Below, one piece after another: positions 42,294-50,704 of a DNA stretch of 64,000 bases (position 1 is its first letter; each line of letters begins with the position of its first letter). Source of the stretch: Crenobacter cavernae (lineage in GTDB: Bacteria > Pseudomonadota > Gammaproteobacteria > Burkholderiales > Chromobacteriaceae); contig NZ_CP031337.1 in assembly GCF_003355495.1 (NCBI RefSeq), positions 1,617,001-1,681,000 of the forward strand, read 5' to 3'. The position numbers and the translations under genes are program-made. The notes under the pieces were generated by a model. It worked only from the letters and a program-made list of their open reading frames with translations, ran no database searches and was not told the origin of the DNA.

Positions 42294-43763
42294 TTACACG
42301 AACAGCTTCACGCCCAGCCAGTAGAAGCCGATCGCGAGGCTCATGCACACCGGCAGCGTCAGCACCCACGCCATCAGGATGCTGCGGATGGTAGAGAACT
42401 GCAGGCCGGCGCGGTTGGCGACCATGGTGCCGGCGACCGCGCTGGACAGGATATGCGTCGTCGACACCGGGAAGCCGAACAGGCTCGCCAGGCCGATCGA
42501 TGTGCCGGCGACGATCTGCGCCGACATGCCCTGCGAGTAGGTCATGTCCTTCTTGCCGATCTTTTCGCCGACGGTCTTCACCACGCGTTTCCAGCCTATC
42601 ATCGTGCCGATGCCGAGCGCGAGCGCGACGGCGACGACCACCCAGAACGGCGCGTATTCGGTGGTCGCGGTCAGATCCTTGTGCAGGCTCTTGACGCGCT
42701 GCTTCTCGGCCGGTGTGACGCCCGGCAACTTGTCGGCCTTCTTGGCCGCGTCGGCGAGGCACAAAAGCTGCGTGCGCACTTCCCAGCGCTTGTCGGCCGG
42801 CAGTTCCTGGTAGCTCTGCACCGAACCGATCGCCGCGAGCAGCGCGTCGGCATGCGGGACCGTGTCGGTCGGCGCGCATTCGAACGGCTTGCCGGCGGCA
42901 AGCGGCTCGGCCTTGGCCGGGTACTTGGCGGCGAACGCCGCCTCGTGCCGCTGGTAGAACTCCTTCATGTGCACCGCGGCCAGCCGCGTGTGCTCGATCT
43001 GGTAGGCGTCGCTCTCCATATTGACGACGAACTGCGCCGGCACGATGCCGATCAGCACCAGCATCACCAGGCCGACGCCCTTCTGGCCGTCGTTCGAACC
43101 GTGCGAGAAGCTCATGCCCATCGCCGAGACGATCAGCATGAAGCGCGCCCAGAACGGCGGGTGCTTGCGGCCTTCGACCTGCTGGCGCTGGAACGGCGTC
43201 TTGTGGATGTTGCTCAAGGGGCGCAGCTTGATCAGCGCGAGCACGAGGAGCGCGGCGAGGCCGCCGCCGACCAGCGGCGACAGCAACAGCGACAGGCCGA
43301 CGTCGATCGCCTTGCCCCAGTTCACGCCGTGCGCGAGCGTGGTGCCGTTGAGCAGCGAGTTGGCGATGCCGACGCCGAGGATCGAGCCGATCAGCGTGTG
43401 CGAGCTCGACGACGGGATGCCGAAGTACCAGGTGCCGAGGTTCCAGATGATGGCCGACGCCAGCAGGGAGAACACCATCACCAGGCCCTTGGCCGAGTTG
43501 ACCGAGACCAGGAGGTCGACCGGCAGCAGGTTGACGATCGCGTACGCGACCGCGAGGCCGCCGGCGAACACGCCGAGGAAGTTGAAGATCCCGGATAACA
43601 CCACCGCGAGTTGCGGCTTCATCGACTGGGTGTAGATAACGGTCGCCACCGCATTGGCGGTGTCGTGGAAACCGTTAATGAATTCGAAAGCGAGCACGAA
43701 GCCCAAGGACAGGATCAGGGTGACGGCGATCGTCGGCTCCAGTCCTGAGAACATCTCCAGCAT
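42294..43763 (-). CDS. pit: Inorganic phosphate transporter, PiT family
   Basis: 489-aa low-affinity metal-phosphate:proton symporter with about ten membrane segments. The two PiT signature repeats are FINGFHDTANAVATVIYT near the N-terminus and SFSHGSNDGQKGVGLVM in the middle. PVSTTHILSSAVAGTMVANR is the C-terminal counterpart. A soluble loop of about 100 residues separates the halves. The start at 43763 (MLEMFSGLEP) is chosen by family alignment; a further upstream in-frame start (43823) looks non-coding and no ribosome-binding site is clear. It lies downstream of pstSCAB on the same strand but behind a terminator. Confidence 0.93.
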   Translation of the reverse strand: MLEMFSGLEPTIAVTLILSLGFVLAFEFINGFHDTANAVATVIYTQSMKPQLAVVLSGIFNFLGVFAGGLAVAYAIVNLLPVDLLVSVNSAKGLVMVFSLLASAIIWNLGTWYFGIPSSSSHTLIGSILGVGIANSLLNGTTLAHGVNWGKAIDVGLSLLLSPLVGGGLAALLVLALIKLRPLSNIHKTPFQRQQVEGRKHPPFWARFMLIVSAMGMSFSHGSNDGQKGVGLVMLVLIGIVPAQFVVNMESDAYQIEHTRLAAVHMKEFYQRHEAAFAAKYPAKAEPLAAGKPFECAPTDTVPHADALLAAIGSVQSYQELPADKRWEVRTQLLCLADAAKKADKLPGVTPAEKQRVKSLHKDLTATTEYAPFWVVVAVALALGIGTMIGWKRVVKTVGEKIGKKDMTYSQGMSAQIVAGTSIGLASLFGFPVSTTHILSSAVAGTMVANRAGLQFSTIRSILMAWVLTLPVCMSLAIGFYWLGVKLFV

Positions 43764-43941
43764 GATGAGGGGGAACGGATGATAGAAAGGCGCGATTGTT
43801 GGCGGGCGGGCGGGTCGCGTCAAGGCTTACATGTAAACTTTTCTTAACAGTGTGTCACCCGCCCCGGAAATGCCGTGACCGGCTTGACGCGGGCGAAGCA
43901 AATACGGCGGCATAACGGCGTGAAGTGACGGAAAACAAAAG

Positions 43942-43968
43942 AAAAACCCCCGTCGCGCGACGGGGGTT
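43942..43968 (-). terminator. Terminator of the pst operon
   Basis: On the minus strand AACCCCCGTCG and CGACGGGGGTT form a long stem followed by a T-run (plus-strand A-run 43942-43946). It lies 29 bp past the pstB stop. Confidence 0.9.
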
Positions 43969-43996
43969 CTGTCGAGGCTAGTCCAGGCTTTCCGGC

Positions 43997-44761
43997 TCAG
44001 CCGAACTTGCCGGTGATGTAGTCTTCGGTCGCCTTCTTCTTCGGCGCGGTGAAGATGTTGTCGGTCTCGCCGAACTCGATCAGCTCGCCCAGGTACATGT
44101 AGGCCGTGTAGTCGGACACGCGCGCCGCCTGCTGCATATTGTGCGTGACGATGGCGATCGTGTAGTCCTCCTTGAGCTCGTGGATCAGCTCCTCGATGTG
44201 CGCGGTCGAGATCGGGTCGAGCGCCGACGTCGGTTCGTCGAGCAGCAGCACTTCGGGCTTGGACGCCACCGCGCGCGCAATGCACAAACGCTGCTGCTGG
44301 CCGCCCGACAGCGAGTTGCCGGACTGCTTGAGCTTGTCCTTCACCTCTTCCCACAGCGCGGCCTTCTTCAAAGCCCACTCGACGCGGTCGGCCATTTCCG
44401 CTTTGGAAAGTTTCTCGTACAGCTTCACGCCGAAGGTGATGTTGTCGTAGATCGACATCGGGAACGGCGTCGGTCGCTGGAACACCATGCCGACCTTCGC
44501 GCGCAACAGGTTCACGTCGATGTCACGGCCCAGCACGTTGTTGCCGTCGAGCAGGATCTCGCCTTCGCTCCGCATGCCCGGGTAGAGTTCGAACATGCGG
44601 TTGAAGGTGCGCAGCAGCGTCGACTTGCCGCAGCCGGACGGGCCGATGAAGGCAGTCACCTGCTTGGCCTCGATCTCCATGTTGACGCCCTTCAGCGCGT
44701 GGAAGGAGCCGTAGTAGAAGTTGAGGTCTTTGACCTCGAGCTTGGTTTTCTTTGCGGTCAT
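43997..44761 (-). CDS. pstB: Phosphate ABC transporter ATP-binding protein
   Basis: 254-aa ATPase of the high-affinity phosphate importer. Walker A is FIGPSGCGKSTLLRTFN, the Q-loop GMVFQRPTPFPMSIYDNI, the ABC signature GNSLSGGQQQRLCIARAVA, Walker B VLLLDEPTSALDPIS and the switch histidine IAIVTHNMQQAA. All are typical of PstB. It follows pstA after 12 bp. No phoU follows, unlike E. coli; the operon ends here at a terminator. Confidence 0.98.
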   Translation of the reverse strand: MTAKKTKLEVKDLNFYYGSFHALKGVNMEIEAKQVTAFIGPSGCGKSTLLRTFNRMFELYPGMRSEGEILLDGNNVLGRDIDVNLLRAKVGMVFQRPTPFPMSIYDNITFGVKLYEKLSKAEMADRVEWALKKAALWEEVKDKLKQSGNSLSGGQQQRLCIARAVASKPEVLLLDEPTSALDPISTAHIEELIHELKEDYTIAIVTHNMQQAARVSDYTAYMYLGELIEFGETDNIFTAPKKKATEDYITGKFG

Positions 44762-44773
44762 GGTCGTCCAGCC

Positions 44774-45622
44774 TTAATGCGATTGGGTTTTCTGGCTGCC
44801 GAGCCAGCGGGCGAAGATGTTCAGCGACAGCACCGAGAGGGTGATCAACAGCGAGCCGGCCCAGGCCAGCGTGTGCCAGTCCTCGTACGGGCTCATCGCG
44901 AACTGGAAGATCACGATCGGCAGGTTGGCCATCGGCTGGTTCATGTTGAAGTTCATGAACTGGTTGTTCAGCGCGGTGAACAGCAAGGGGGCGGTCTCGC
45001 CGGAAATGCGCGCCACCGCGAGCAGCATGCCGGTCAAGACACCGGCCTTGGCCGAGCGCAGCGTCACGTACATGATGACTTTCCACTGCGGCGCGCCGAG
45101 CGCGGCCGCGGCCTCGCGCAGGCTGTTAGGCACCAGGCGCAGCATGTTCTCGGTGGTGCGTACCACGACGGGGATGACGATCAGCGACAGCGCCAACGAG
45201 CCGGCCCAGCCCGAGAAGTGGCCGACCGAGATCACGTACACCTCGTAGATGAACAGGCCGATCACGATCGACGGCGCCGACAACAGGATGTCGTTGATGA
45301 AACGGGTGGCCGGCGCGAGCCAGCCGCGGCTGCCGAATTCGGCGAGATACACACCGGCGAGGATGCCGACTGGCGTGCCGATCAGCGTGCCGAAGAAGGT
45401 CATCAACAGGCTGCCGTAGATCGCGTTGACGAGGCCGCCTTCGCTGCCAGGCGGCGGCGTGATCTTGGTGAACACGTCCGGCGAGATGCCGGAAAAGCCA
45501 TAGGAGAACAGCGTGTAGAGGATCCACGCGAGCCAGAACAGGCCGAACGCCATGGTCATCATCGACGCCGTCATGTTGAAGGCGTTGGTGAAGCGGCGGC
45601 GGCGGTAGATCGAATTATTCAA
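44774..45622 (-). CDS. pstA: Phosphate ABC transporter permease PstA
   Basis: 282-aa inner-membrane permease with six predicted helices. The start is NNSIYRRRRFTNAFNMTASM. The conserved region ILAGVYLAEFGSRGWLAPAT and the EAA-like loop LREAAAALGAPQWKVIMYVT, which contacts PstB, are intact. It pairs with PstC to form the phosphate channel. It follows pstC after 10 bp. One dispersed motif at 45046. Confidence 0.96.
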   Translation of the reverse strand: MNNSIYRRRRFTNAFNMTASMMTMAFGLFWLAWILYTLFSYGFSGISPDVFTKITPPPGSEGGLVNAIYGSLLMTFFGTLIGTPVGILAGVYLAEFGSRGWLAPATRFINDILLSAPSIVIGLFIYEVYVISVGHFSGWAGSLALSLIVIPVVVRTTENMLRLVPNSLREAAAALGAPQWKVIMYVTLRSAKAGVLTGMLLAVARISGETAPLLFTALNNQFMNFNMNQPMANLPIVIFQFAMSPYEDWHTLAWAGSLLITLSVLSLNIFARWLGSQKTQSH

Positions 45623-45632
45623 GGTCAGGCTC

Positions 45633-46640
45633 CTAGTGCTGTCGGCCTTCCTGGCGCTTCAGGCGAAGCAGCAGGATCTTGGAGAAGGCCAGCACCACGA
45701 AGGTGATGAAGAACAGAATCAGGCCGAGTTCGATCAGCGACGCCAGATACAGATCGCCACTCGCCTCGGCGAACTCGTTGGCCAGCGACGACGCGATCGA
45801 GTTGCCCGGCTCGAACAGGCCGGTCGCGAAGTTCGACGAGTTGCCGATCACAAAGGTGACCGCCATCGTCTCGCCGAGCGCGCGGCCCAGGCCGAGCATG
45901 ATGCCGCCGACGACGCCGGTCTTGGTGTACGGCAGCACCACGTGGCGTACGACTTCCCAGGTGGTCGAGCCGAGGCCGTACGCCGATTCCTTGAGCAAGG
46001 GCGGGACGATCTCGAACACGTCGCGCATCACCGCAGCGATGAAGGGGATCACCATGATCGCGAGGATCAGGCCGGCGGTGAAGATGCCGATGCCCATCGG
46101 CGCGCCCTGGAACAGGAAGCCGATACCGGGCAGCTCGCCGAGGTTCTCGATCAGCCAGGGTTGTACGTGTTCGCCGAACAGCGGGGCGAACACGAACAGA
46201 CCCCACATGCCGTAGATGATCGAAGGGATGCCCGCCAATAATTCGATCGCGATGCCGAGCGGGCGCTTGAGCCACACCGGGCACAGCTCGGTCAGGAACA
46301 GCGCGATGCCGAAGCTGACCGGCACGCCGATCAGAAGCGCGATCACCGCGGTCGCGATCGTTCCGTAGATCGGCACCAGCGCGCCGAACTTTTCGCCGAC
46401 CGGGTCCCAGTCGCTCGAGGTCAGAAAGCCCCAGCCGAACGCCTTGATGCTCGGCATCGCGCCGACCAGCAAGGACAGCAGGATGCCGAGCAGCAGCGCC
46501 AGCACGAGGAAGGCGAAGAAGCGCGTCACGCCCCGGAACACCGAGTCGAGAAGGCGCTGGCGCTGGTGGCTGTGGGCGTTCTGGTACTTTTGCATGCTTT
46601 GCTCAGTATTCAGCCGCGCTTGGTCCATGGACGGAGGCAT
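45633..46640 (-). CDS. pstC: Phosphate ABC transporter permease PstC
   Basis: 335-aa inner-membrane permease. The segments FGALVPIYGTIATAVIALLI, VSFGIALFLTELCPVWLKRP and LGLGRALGETMAVTFVIGNS match E. coli PstC closely. The EAA-like loop is KESAYGLGSTTWEVVRHVVL. The start at 46640 is supported by AAGGA about 10 nt upstream; an internal ATG at 46595 is the alternative. A terminator-like hairpin lies between pstS and this gene, so pstCAB are probably expressed below pstS. Confidence 0.95.
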   Translation of the reverse strand: MPPSMDQARLNTEQSMQKYQNAHSHQRQRLLDSVFRGVTRFFAFLVLALLLGILLSLLVGAMPSIKAFGWGFLTSSDWDPVGEKFGALVPIYGTIATAVIALLIGVPVSFGIALFLTELCPVWLKRPLGIAIELLAGIPSIIYGMWGLFVFAPLFGEHVQPWLIENLGELPGIGFLFQGAPMGIGIFTAGLILAIMVIPFIAAVMRDVFEIVPPLLKESAYGLGSTTWEVVRHVVLPYTKTGVVGGIMLGLGRALGETMAVTFVIGNSSNFATGLFEPGNSIASSLANEFAEASGDLYLASLIELGLILFFITFVVLAFSKILLLRLKRQEGRQH

Positions 46641-46685
46641 ACACGTTTTATCCTTTTGGAATAAATATTCGGCCGATATTTAGAC

Positions 46686-46711
46686 AAAAAGCCGGGGAGC
46701 GTCCCCCGGCT
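46686..46711 (-). terminator. Partial terminator between pstS and pstC
   Basis: On the minus strand AGCCGGGG and CCCCGGCT form an 8-bp stem followed by TTTTT (plus-strand A-run 46686-46690). It is positioned to lower pstCAB expression relative to the abundant binding protein. Confidence 0.82.
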
Positions 46712-46776
46712 GTCAATCCGGCCGGCATCACGACGCGTGGACGTGGTGGCCGGCCTGTCGTTTTATTGTTGTTCGC

Positions 46777-47814
46777 TTATTTCCAGGCGACCGGCTTGCT
46801 GCCGTCGCTGATCTGCTTCCAGCTGTCGCGGATCGCGGCCTTGGTCACGCCCGGCATCGGCACGTAGTCGAGCTGGGTCGCGATCGCATCGCCGCTGCTG
46901 TAAGCCCAGTCGAAGAACTTCAGCGCTTCGGCGCCCTGCGTCGGCTTGTCCTGCTTCTTGTGCATCAGGATGAAGGTCGCGCCCGAGATCGGCCAGCTGT
47001 TCTTGCCCGCCTGGTTGGTCAGGATCAGGTAGAAGCCCGGTGCCTTCTTCCAGTCGGCGTTGGCGGCGGCGGCCTTGAAGGTCGCGTCGTCCGGCTGCAC
47101 GAAGCTGCCCGCCGAGTTCTGCAGCGCGACGTGCGCGATCTTGTTCTGTTTGGCGTAGGCGTATTCGACGTAGCCGATCGAGCCCTTGATGCGGGTCACG
47201 TAGTTGGCGACGCCCTCGTTACCCTTGCCGCCGACGCCGGTCTTCCAGCTGACCGCGGTGTTCGAGCCGACGCTGCTGCTCCACTCCGGAGACACTTTCG
47301 ACAGGTAGTTGGTGAACAGGAAGGTGGTGCCCGAGCCGTCCGAACGACGCACGACGGTGATCTTCTGGCCCGGCAGCTTCACGCCTGGGTTCAGCTTGGC
47401 GAGCGCCGCGTCGTTCCACTGGCTGATCTTACCCAGGTAGATGTCGGCCAACAGCGGGCCGGTCAGCTTCAGCTGGCCGCCGGATATGCCCGGCACGTTG
47501 ATCACCGGTACCACGCCGCCGATCACGGTCGGGAACTGGGTCAGGTTGTGCTTTTCCAGCTCTTCCGGCTTGAGCGGCATGTCGGACGCGCCGAAGTCGA
47601 CGGTCTTGGACTGGATCTGCTTGATGCCACCGCCCGAGCCGATCGACTGGTAGTTCATATTGTTATTGGTCTTGGCCTTGTAGGCCTCGGCCCATTTGGC
47701 GTACAGCGGGTACGGGAAGGTCGCGCCGGCGCCGGTGATGTCGGCGGCGAAAGCAGAAGTGGCGAACGCCCCGGTCAGGGCGAAGGTTGCAGCCAAACGG
47801 ACGGTGGTTTTCAT
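46777..47814 (-). CDS. pstS: Phosphate-binding periplasmic protein PstS
   Basis: 345-aa ABC binding protein. The signal peptide is KTTVRLAATFALTGAFATSA with cleavage near AFA-AD. Phosphate-site segments are ITGAGATFPYPLYAKWAEAY, SIGSGGGIKQIQSKTVDFGA, VRRSDGSGTTFLFTNYLS and VGGKGNEGVANYVTRIKGSI. ATG 47814 is chosen because GGGAGC lies 6 nt upstream; an ATG at 47826 lacks this. It is first in pstSCAB. A degenerate Pho-box-like repeat lies upstream at 47869-47886. Confidence 0.97.
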   Translation of the reverse strand: MKTTVRLAATFALTGAFATSAFAADITGAGATFPYPLYAKWAEAYKAKTNNNMNYQSIGSGGGIKQIQSKTVDFGASDMPLKPEELEKHNLTQFPTVIGGVVPVINVPGISGGQLKLTGPLLADIYLGKISQWNDAALAKLNPGVKLPGQKITVVRRSDGSGTTFLFTNYLSKVSPEWSSSVGSNTAVSWKTGVGGKGNEGVANYVTRIKGSIGYVEYAYAKQNKIAHVALQNSAGSFVQPDDATFKAAAANADWKKAPGFYLILTNQAGKNSWPISGATFILMHKKQDKPTQGAEALKFFDWAYSSGDAIATQLDYVPMPGVTKAAIRDSWKQISDGSKPVAWK

Positions 47815-47868
47815 GCGAGCTCCCAAAGTTAGCGCTTTATGGCACAGGGCGAATCCTAAAGCGAGCAG

Positions 47869-47886
47869 TTTGCAGAAATATTACAA
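47869..47886 (-). promoter_or_regulatory. Possible degenerate Pho box upstream of pstS
   Basis: On the minus strand TTGTAAT-ATTT-CTGCAAA resembles two 7-bp PhoB half-sites with 4-bp spacing, about 55 bp upstream of pstS. The match to CTGTCAT is poor and rests mostly on context. Confidence 0.35.
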
Positions 47887-47953
47887 GTCGTCATCCGGGC
47901 GCGGTCGAAGGGGAAGGTTGGCCGAGCGATGCCCGCCGTCGGCGCATCTCTTA

Positions 47954-47959
47954 TATAAT
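47954..47959 (+). promoter_or_regulatory. Candidate -10 element for tpiA
   Basis: A consensus TATAAT lies 26 bp upstream of the tpiA ATG. No convincing -35 is seen. A full 13-bp dispersed-motif copy lies just upstream (47914-47926). Confidence 0.5.
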
Positions 47960-47985
47960 GCGCGCCGGAAACGAGGATATAAGCT

Positions 47986-48726
47986 ATGAGCCGCAAACTG
48001 ATCATCGGTAACTGGAAAATGCACGGGCGCCTCGCACGCAACGCCGAACTCATCGACGCGCTGCGTGCCGGTCTTGCCGCTTGTGAGGCCGAAGTGGGTG
48101 TCGCCGTGCCGACCGCCTATCTGTCGCAGGCGTCGCACGCACTCGCGGGTAGCACGATCGCCTTGTCCGCGCAGGACGCGAGCCGCTTCGCCGATGACGG
48201 CGCGTATACCGGCGAGACCTCGGCCAACATGCTGGCCGACCTCGGCGTGAGTTATGTGCTGCTCGGCCACTCCGAGCGCCGCCAATACTTCCAAGAAGAC
48301 AACGCCGTGTTGCGCGAGAAGATCGAGGCAGTGCTCAAGGCCGGCCTGAAACCGGTGCTGTGCATCGGCGAGACCTTGGCCGAGCGCGAAGCGGGGGAGC
48401 ACCTTTCGGTGACCGAGGGCCAGCTCGAAGTGCTGAAGGCGTTGACACTGGGCGATGAATGCATCGTCGCGTACGAGCCGGTGTGGGCGATCGGTACCGG
48501 CAAAGTGGCGAGTATCGAACAGGTCGCCCAGATGCACGCGCACCTGAAGCAAAAGCTCTTGCCAATCGTCGGATGCTCGGTTAATATTCGCGTCCTCTAC
48601 GGCGGCAGCGTAAAGAGCGACAACGCCGTCGCCATATTGGCGACGCCCAATGTAGATGGTGCTCTTGTCGGTGGGGCGTCGCTGGACGCCGAGTCGTTTA
48701 AGAAGATTTGCCAAGCTGCCGGATAG
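47986..48726 (+). CDS. tpiA: Triosephosphate isomerase
   Basis: 246-aa TIM-barrel glycolytic enzyme interconverting dihydroxyacetone phosphate and glyceraldehyde 3-phosphate. The substrate lysine is in LIIGNWKMHG. The electrophilic histidine is in YVLLGHSERRQYF. The catalytic glutamate is in VAYEPVWAIGTGKVAS, and the phosphate loop residues VLYGGSVKSDNA and DGALVGGASLDA are present. GAGGAT precedes the start. It is followed by secG after 10 bp, and the pair is conserved in betaproteobacteria. Two dispersed motifs at 48219 and 48376. Confidence 0.98.
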   Translation: MSRKLIIGNWKMHGRLARNAELIDALRAGLAACEAEVGVAVPTAYLSQASHALAGSTIALSAQDASRFADDGAYTGETSANMLADLGVSYVLLGHSERRQYFQEDNAVLREKIEAVLKAGLKPVLCIGETLAEREAGEHLSVTEGQLEVLKALTLGDECIVAYEPVWAIGTGKVASIEQVAQMHAHLKQKLLPIVGCSVNIRVLYGGSVKSDNAVAILATPNVDGALVGGASLDAESFKKICQAAG

Positions 48727-48736
48727 ATGATAAAGT

Positions 48737-49081
48737 ATGGAAATTCTGAAAACGCTGATCTGGGTCGTCAATTTAGTCTCTGCGCTTGCAATTATCGTGC
48801 TGGTATTAATGCAGCATGGCAAGGGGGCTGACGCAGGTGCGGCTTTTGGTGGTGGTTCTTCGGGTAGTATTTTCGGTTCGACCGGCTCGGCGAATTTTCT
48901 GAGCAGGGTTACCGCCACTTCCGCGGTAATTTTCTTTTCCACTTGCTTGGCGTTGGTTTACCTCTCCTCGGGTAAGCACGATGCGCTGGGTGTGATGGGT
49001 GGGCAGGTTGATCAAACGGCTCCGCAAATCCCGAGCGGGGCCTCTGGTAGTAAAGCTCCAGGCTCAAAGATTCCGGAGTGA
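48737..49081 (+). CDS. secG: Preprotein translocase subunit SecG
   Basis: 114-aa SecYEG accessory subunit with two membrane helices (LIWVVNLVSALAIIVLVLMQ and LSRVTATSAVIFFSTCLALV) joined by the Gly/Ser-rich loop GKGADAGAAFGGGSSGSIFG. The motif LVLMQHGKGADAGAAFGGG is diagnostic. The C-terminal tail is Pro/Gly/Ser/Lys-rich. Codon choice is noticeably less GC-biased than its neighbours, as is common for small secG genes. It lies between tpiA and tRNA-Leu. Confidence 0.95.
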   Translation: MEILKTLIWVVNLVSALAIIVLVLMQHGKGADAGAAFGGGSSGSIFGSTGSANFLSRVTATSAVIFFSTCLALVYLSSGKHDALGVMGGQVDQTAPQIPSGASGSKAPGSKIPE

Positions 49082-49094
49082 CAATGCAGGTTAA

Positions 49095-49180
49095 GCCGAC
49101 ATGGTGAAATTGGTAGACACGCTATCTTGAGGGGGTAGTGGCCGTAGGCTGTGTGAGTTCGAGTCTCACTGTCGGCACCA
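49095..49180 (+). tRNA. tRNA-Leu (anticodon GAG)
   Basis: 86 nt including an encoded CCA. The acceptor stem GCCGACA/TGTCGGC is perfect. The D-arm is GGTGAAATTGGTAGACAC. The anticodon loop TTGAGGG on stem CTATC/GGTAG gives anticodon GAG, reading CUC/CUU. A long variable arm as required for leucine tRNA and a T-arm with GTTCGAGTC follow. It lies 13 bp after secG and may be cut from a longer transcript. Confidence 0.96.
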
Positions 49181-49188
49181 CCATAGAA

Positions 49189-49223
49189 AAAACAGGCCAC
49201 CGGGACTCCCGGTGGCCTGTTTT
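49189..49223 (+). terminator. 16-bp perfect hairpin after tRNA-Leu
   Basis: AAAACAGGCCACCGGG (49189-49204), ACT loop, CCCGGTGGCCTGTTTT (49208-49223). Both A- and T-runs are present. It separates the tRNA from the nuo operon. Confidence 0.88.
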
Positions 49224-49275
49224 GTTCAGTGTCAAGGAGGTCCTGCGGCCTCCTTTTTTGAGGGGTGTGCGGGAA

Positions 49276-49632
49276 ATGCTGCAAAACTACTTTCCCATTC
49301 TGTTGTTTGTCGTGGTGGGTCTGCTCGTTGGGGTGGTACCGATTCTCTTGGGTCGTCTGGTCGCGCCAAACCGTCCTGACCCCGAGAAACTCTCCCCTTA
49401 TGAGTGCGGCTTCGAGGCCTTCGAAGACGCCCGCATGAAGTTTGACGTCCGCTACTACCTGATTGCCATTCTTTTCATTCTTTTCGACCTCGAGATCGCC
49501 TTCCTGTTTCCGTGGGCCGTCGTGTTGAAGGAACTTGGCATGTTCGGTTTTGGCGTGATGATCGAGTTCATCACCGTCCTGACAATCGGCTTTGTCTACA
49601 TGTGGAAAAAGGGAGCCCTGGAATGGGAGTAG
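49276..49632 (+). CDS. nuoA: NADH-quinone oxidoreductase subunit A
   Basis: 118-aa membrane subunit of complex I with three helices. The family signature EKLSPYECGFEAFEDARMKF in the first loop and YYLIAILFILFDLEIAFLFP in helix 2 are intact. The ATG at 49276 is chosen by homology (MLQNYFPILL) with GCGGGAA upstream; the frame opens earlier inside the tRNA, which is not coding. First gene of the 14-gene nuo operon; overlaps nuoB by 10 bp. Confidence 0.97.
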   Translation: MLQNYFPILLFVVVGLLVGVVPILLGRLVAPNRPDPEKLSPYECGFEAFEDARMKFDVRYYLIAILFILFDLEIAFLFPWAVVLKELGMFGFGVMIEFITVLTIGFVYMWKKGALEWE

Positions 49633-50099
49633 AAGGCATCCTTGAAAAAGGCTTCGTCACCACTTCGGCCGATAAGCTCATCAATTGGACGCGTACCGGT
49701 TCGTTGTGGCCGATGACCTTTGGTCTGGCCTGCTGTGCTGTTGAAATGATGCACGCGGGCGCCGCCCGTTACGACCTGGACCGCTTCGGTATCGTGTTCC
49801 GTCCGAGCCCGCGTCAGTCCGACTTGATGATCGTGGCCGGCACGCTGTGCAACAAGATGGCCCCGGCCCTGCGCAAGGTCTACGACCAGATGGCCGAACC
49901 GCGCTGGGTGATCTCGATGGGGTCCTGTGCGAACGGCGGTGGTTATTACCACTATTCCTACTCGGTGGTGCGCGGCTGTGATCGCATCGTGCCGGTTGAT
50001 GTCTACGTGCCGGGCTGTCCGCCGACGGCCGAGGCGCTGCTGTACGGCATTATCCAGCTCCAGAACAAAATCAAACGCACCTATACCATCGCCCGCTAA
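49623..50099 (+). CDS. nuoB: NADH-quinone oxidoreductase subunit B
   Basis: 158-aa subunit that holds cluster N2, the last Fe-S centre before quinone. The cluster cysteines are in FGLACCAVEMMHAGAARYDL (tandem Cys), WVISMGSCANGGGYYHYSYS and VYVPGCPPTAEALLYGI. The start overlaps the end of nuoA by 10 bp. Length is normal for the 14-subunit enzyme. Confidence 0.98.
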   Translation: MGVEGILEKGFVTTSADKLINWTRTGSLWPMTFGLACCAVEMMHAGAARYDLDRFGIVFRPSPRQSDLMIVAGTLCNKMAPALRKVYDQMAEPRWVISMGSCANGGGYYHYSYSVVRGCDRIVPVDVYVPGCPPTAEALLYGIIQLQNKIKRTYTIAR

Positions 50100-50110
50100 G
50101 GTAACCGCCC

Positions 50111-50704
50111 ATGGCATCCAAAACGGAAGCGCTCAAGGCGCTTGTCGAGCAGGTGTTTGGCGACAAACTGGTGTCGACCAAGCTGGTGCTCGATGAGCTG
50201 ACCATCGTCTGCCGCGCCGCAGACCTCGTGGAGGTGGCCACCACCCTCCGTGATCATCCCGAACTTTCCTTCGCGCAGTGCATGGACGCTGCCGGCATGG
50301 ACTACAGCGCCTACCAGGACTCCGTCTGGGAAGGGCCGCGTTTCGCCGGCGTCTACCACCTGCTGTCGATCAAGCACAATTGGCGCATCCGCGTGCGCGC
50401 CTTCGCGCCGGATGACACCTTCCCGGTGCTGCCGTCGCTCGAAGCCGTATGGAACGGCATCAACTGGTTCGAACGCGAGGCGTTCGACCTGTATGGCATC
50501 GTGTTCGAAGGCCACTCCGACCTGCGCCGCCTGCTGACCGACTACGGTTTCGTCGGCCACCCGTTCCGCAAGGACTTCCCGCTGTCCGGCTACGTCGAAA
50601 TGCGTTACGACCCGGTCGAGGCCCGCGTGATCTACCAGCCGGTCACCATCGAACCGCGCGAAATCACGCCGCGCATCATCCGCGAGGAGAACTACGGTGG
50701 CTGA
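50111..50704 (+). CDS. nuoC: NADH-quinone oxidoreductase subunit C
   Basis: 197-aa 30-kDa-type subunit of the peripheral arm. The signature is NWFEREAFDLYGIVFEGHSD followed by LRRLLTDYGFVGHPFRKDFP. It is a separate gene and not fused to nuoD as in E. coli; separate nuoC and nuoD are normal for betaproteobacteria. Its stop overlaps the GTG start of nuoD by 8 bp. Confidence 0.97.
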   Translation: MASKTEALKALVEQVFGDKLVSTKLVLDELTIVCRAADLVEVATTLRDHPELSFAQCMDAAGMDYSAYQDSVWEGPRFAGVYHLLSIKHNWRIRVRAFAPDDTFPVLPSLEAVWNGINWFEREAFDLYGIVFEGHSDLRRLLTDYGFVGHPFRKDFPLSGYVEMRYDPVEARVIYQPVTIEPREITPRIIREENYGG

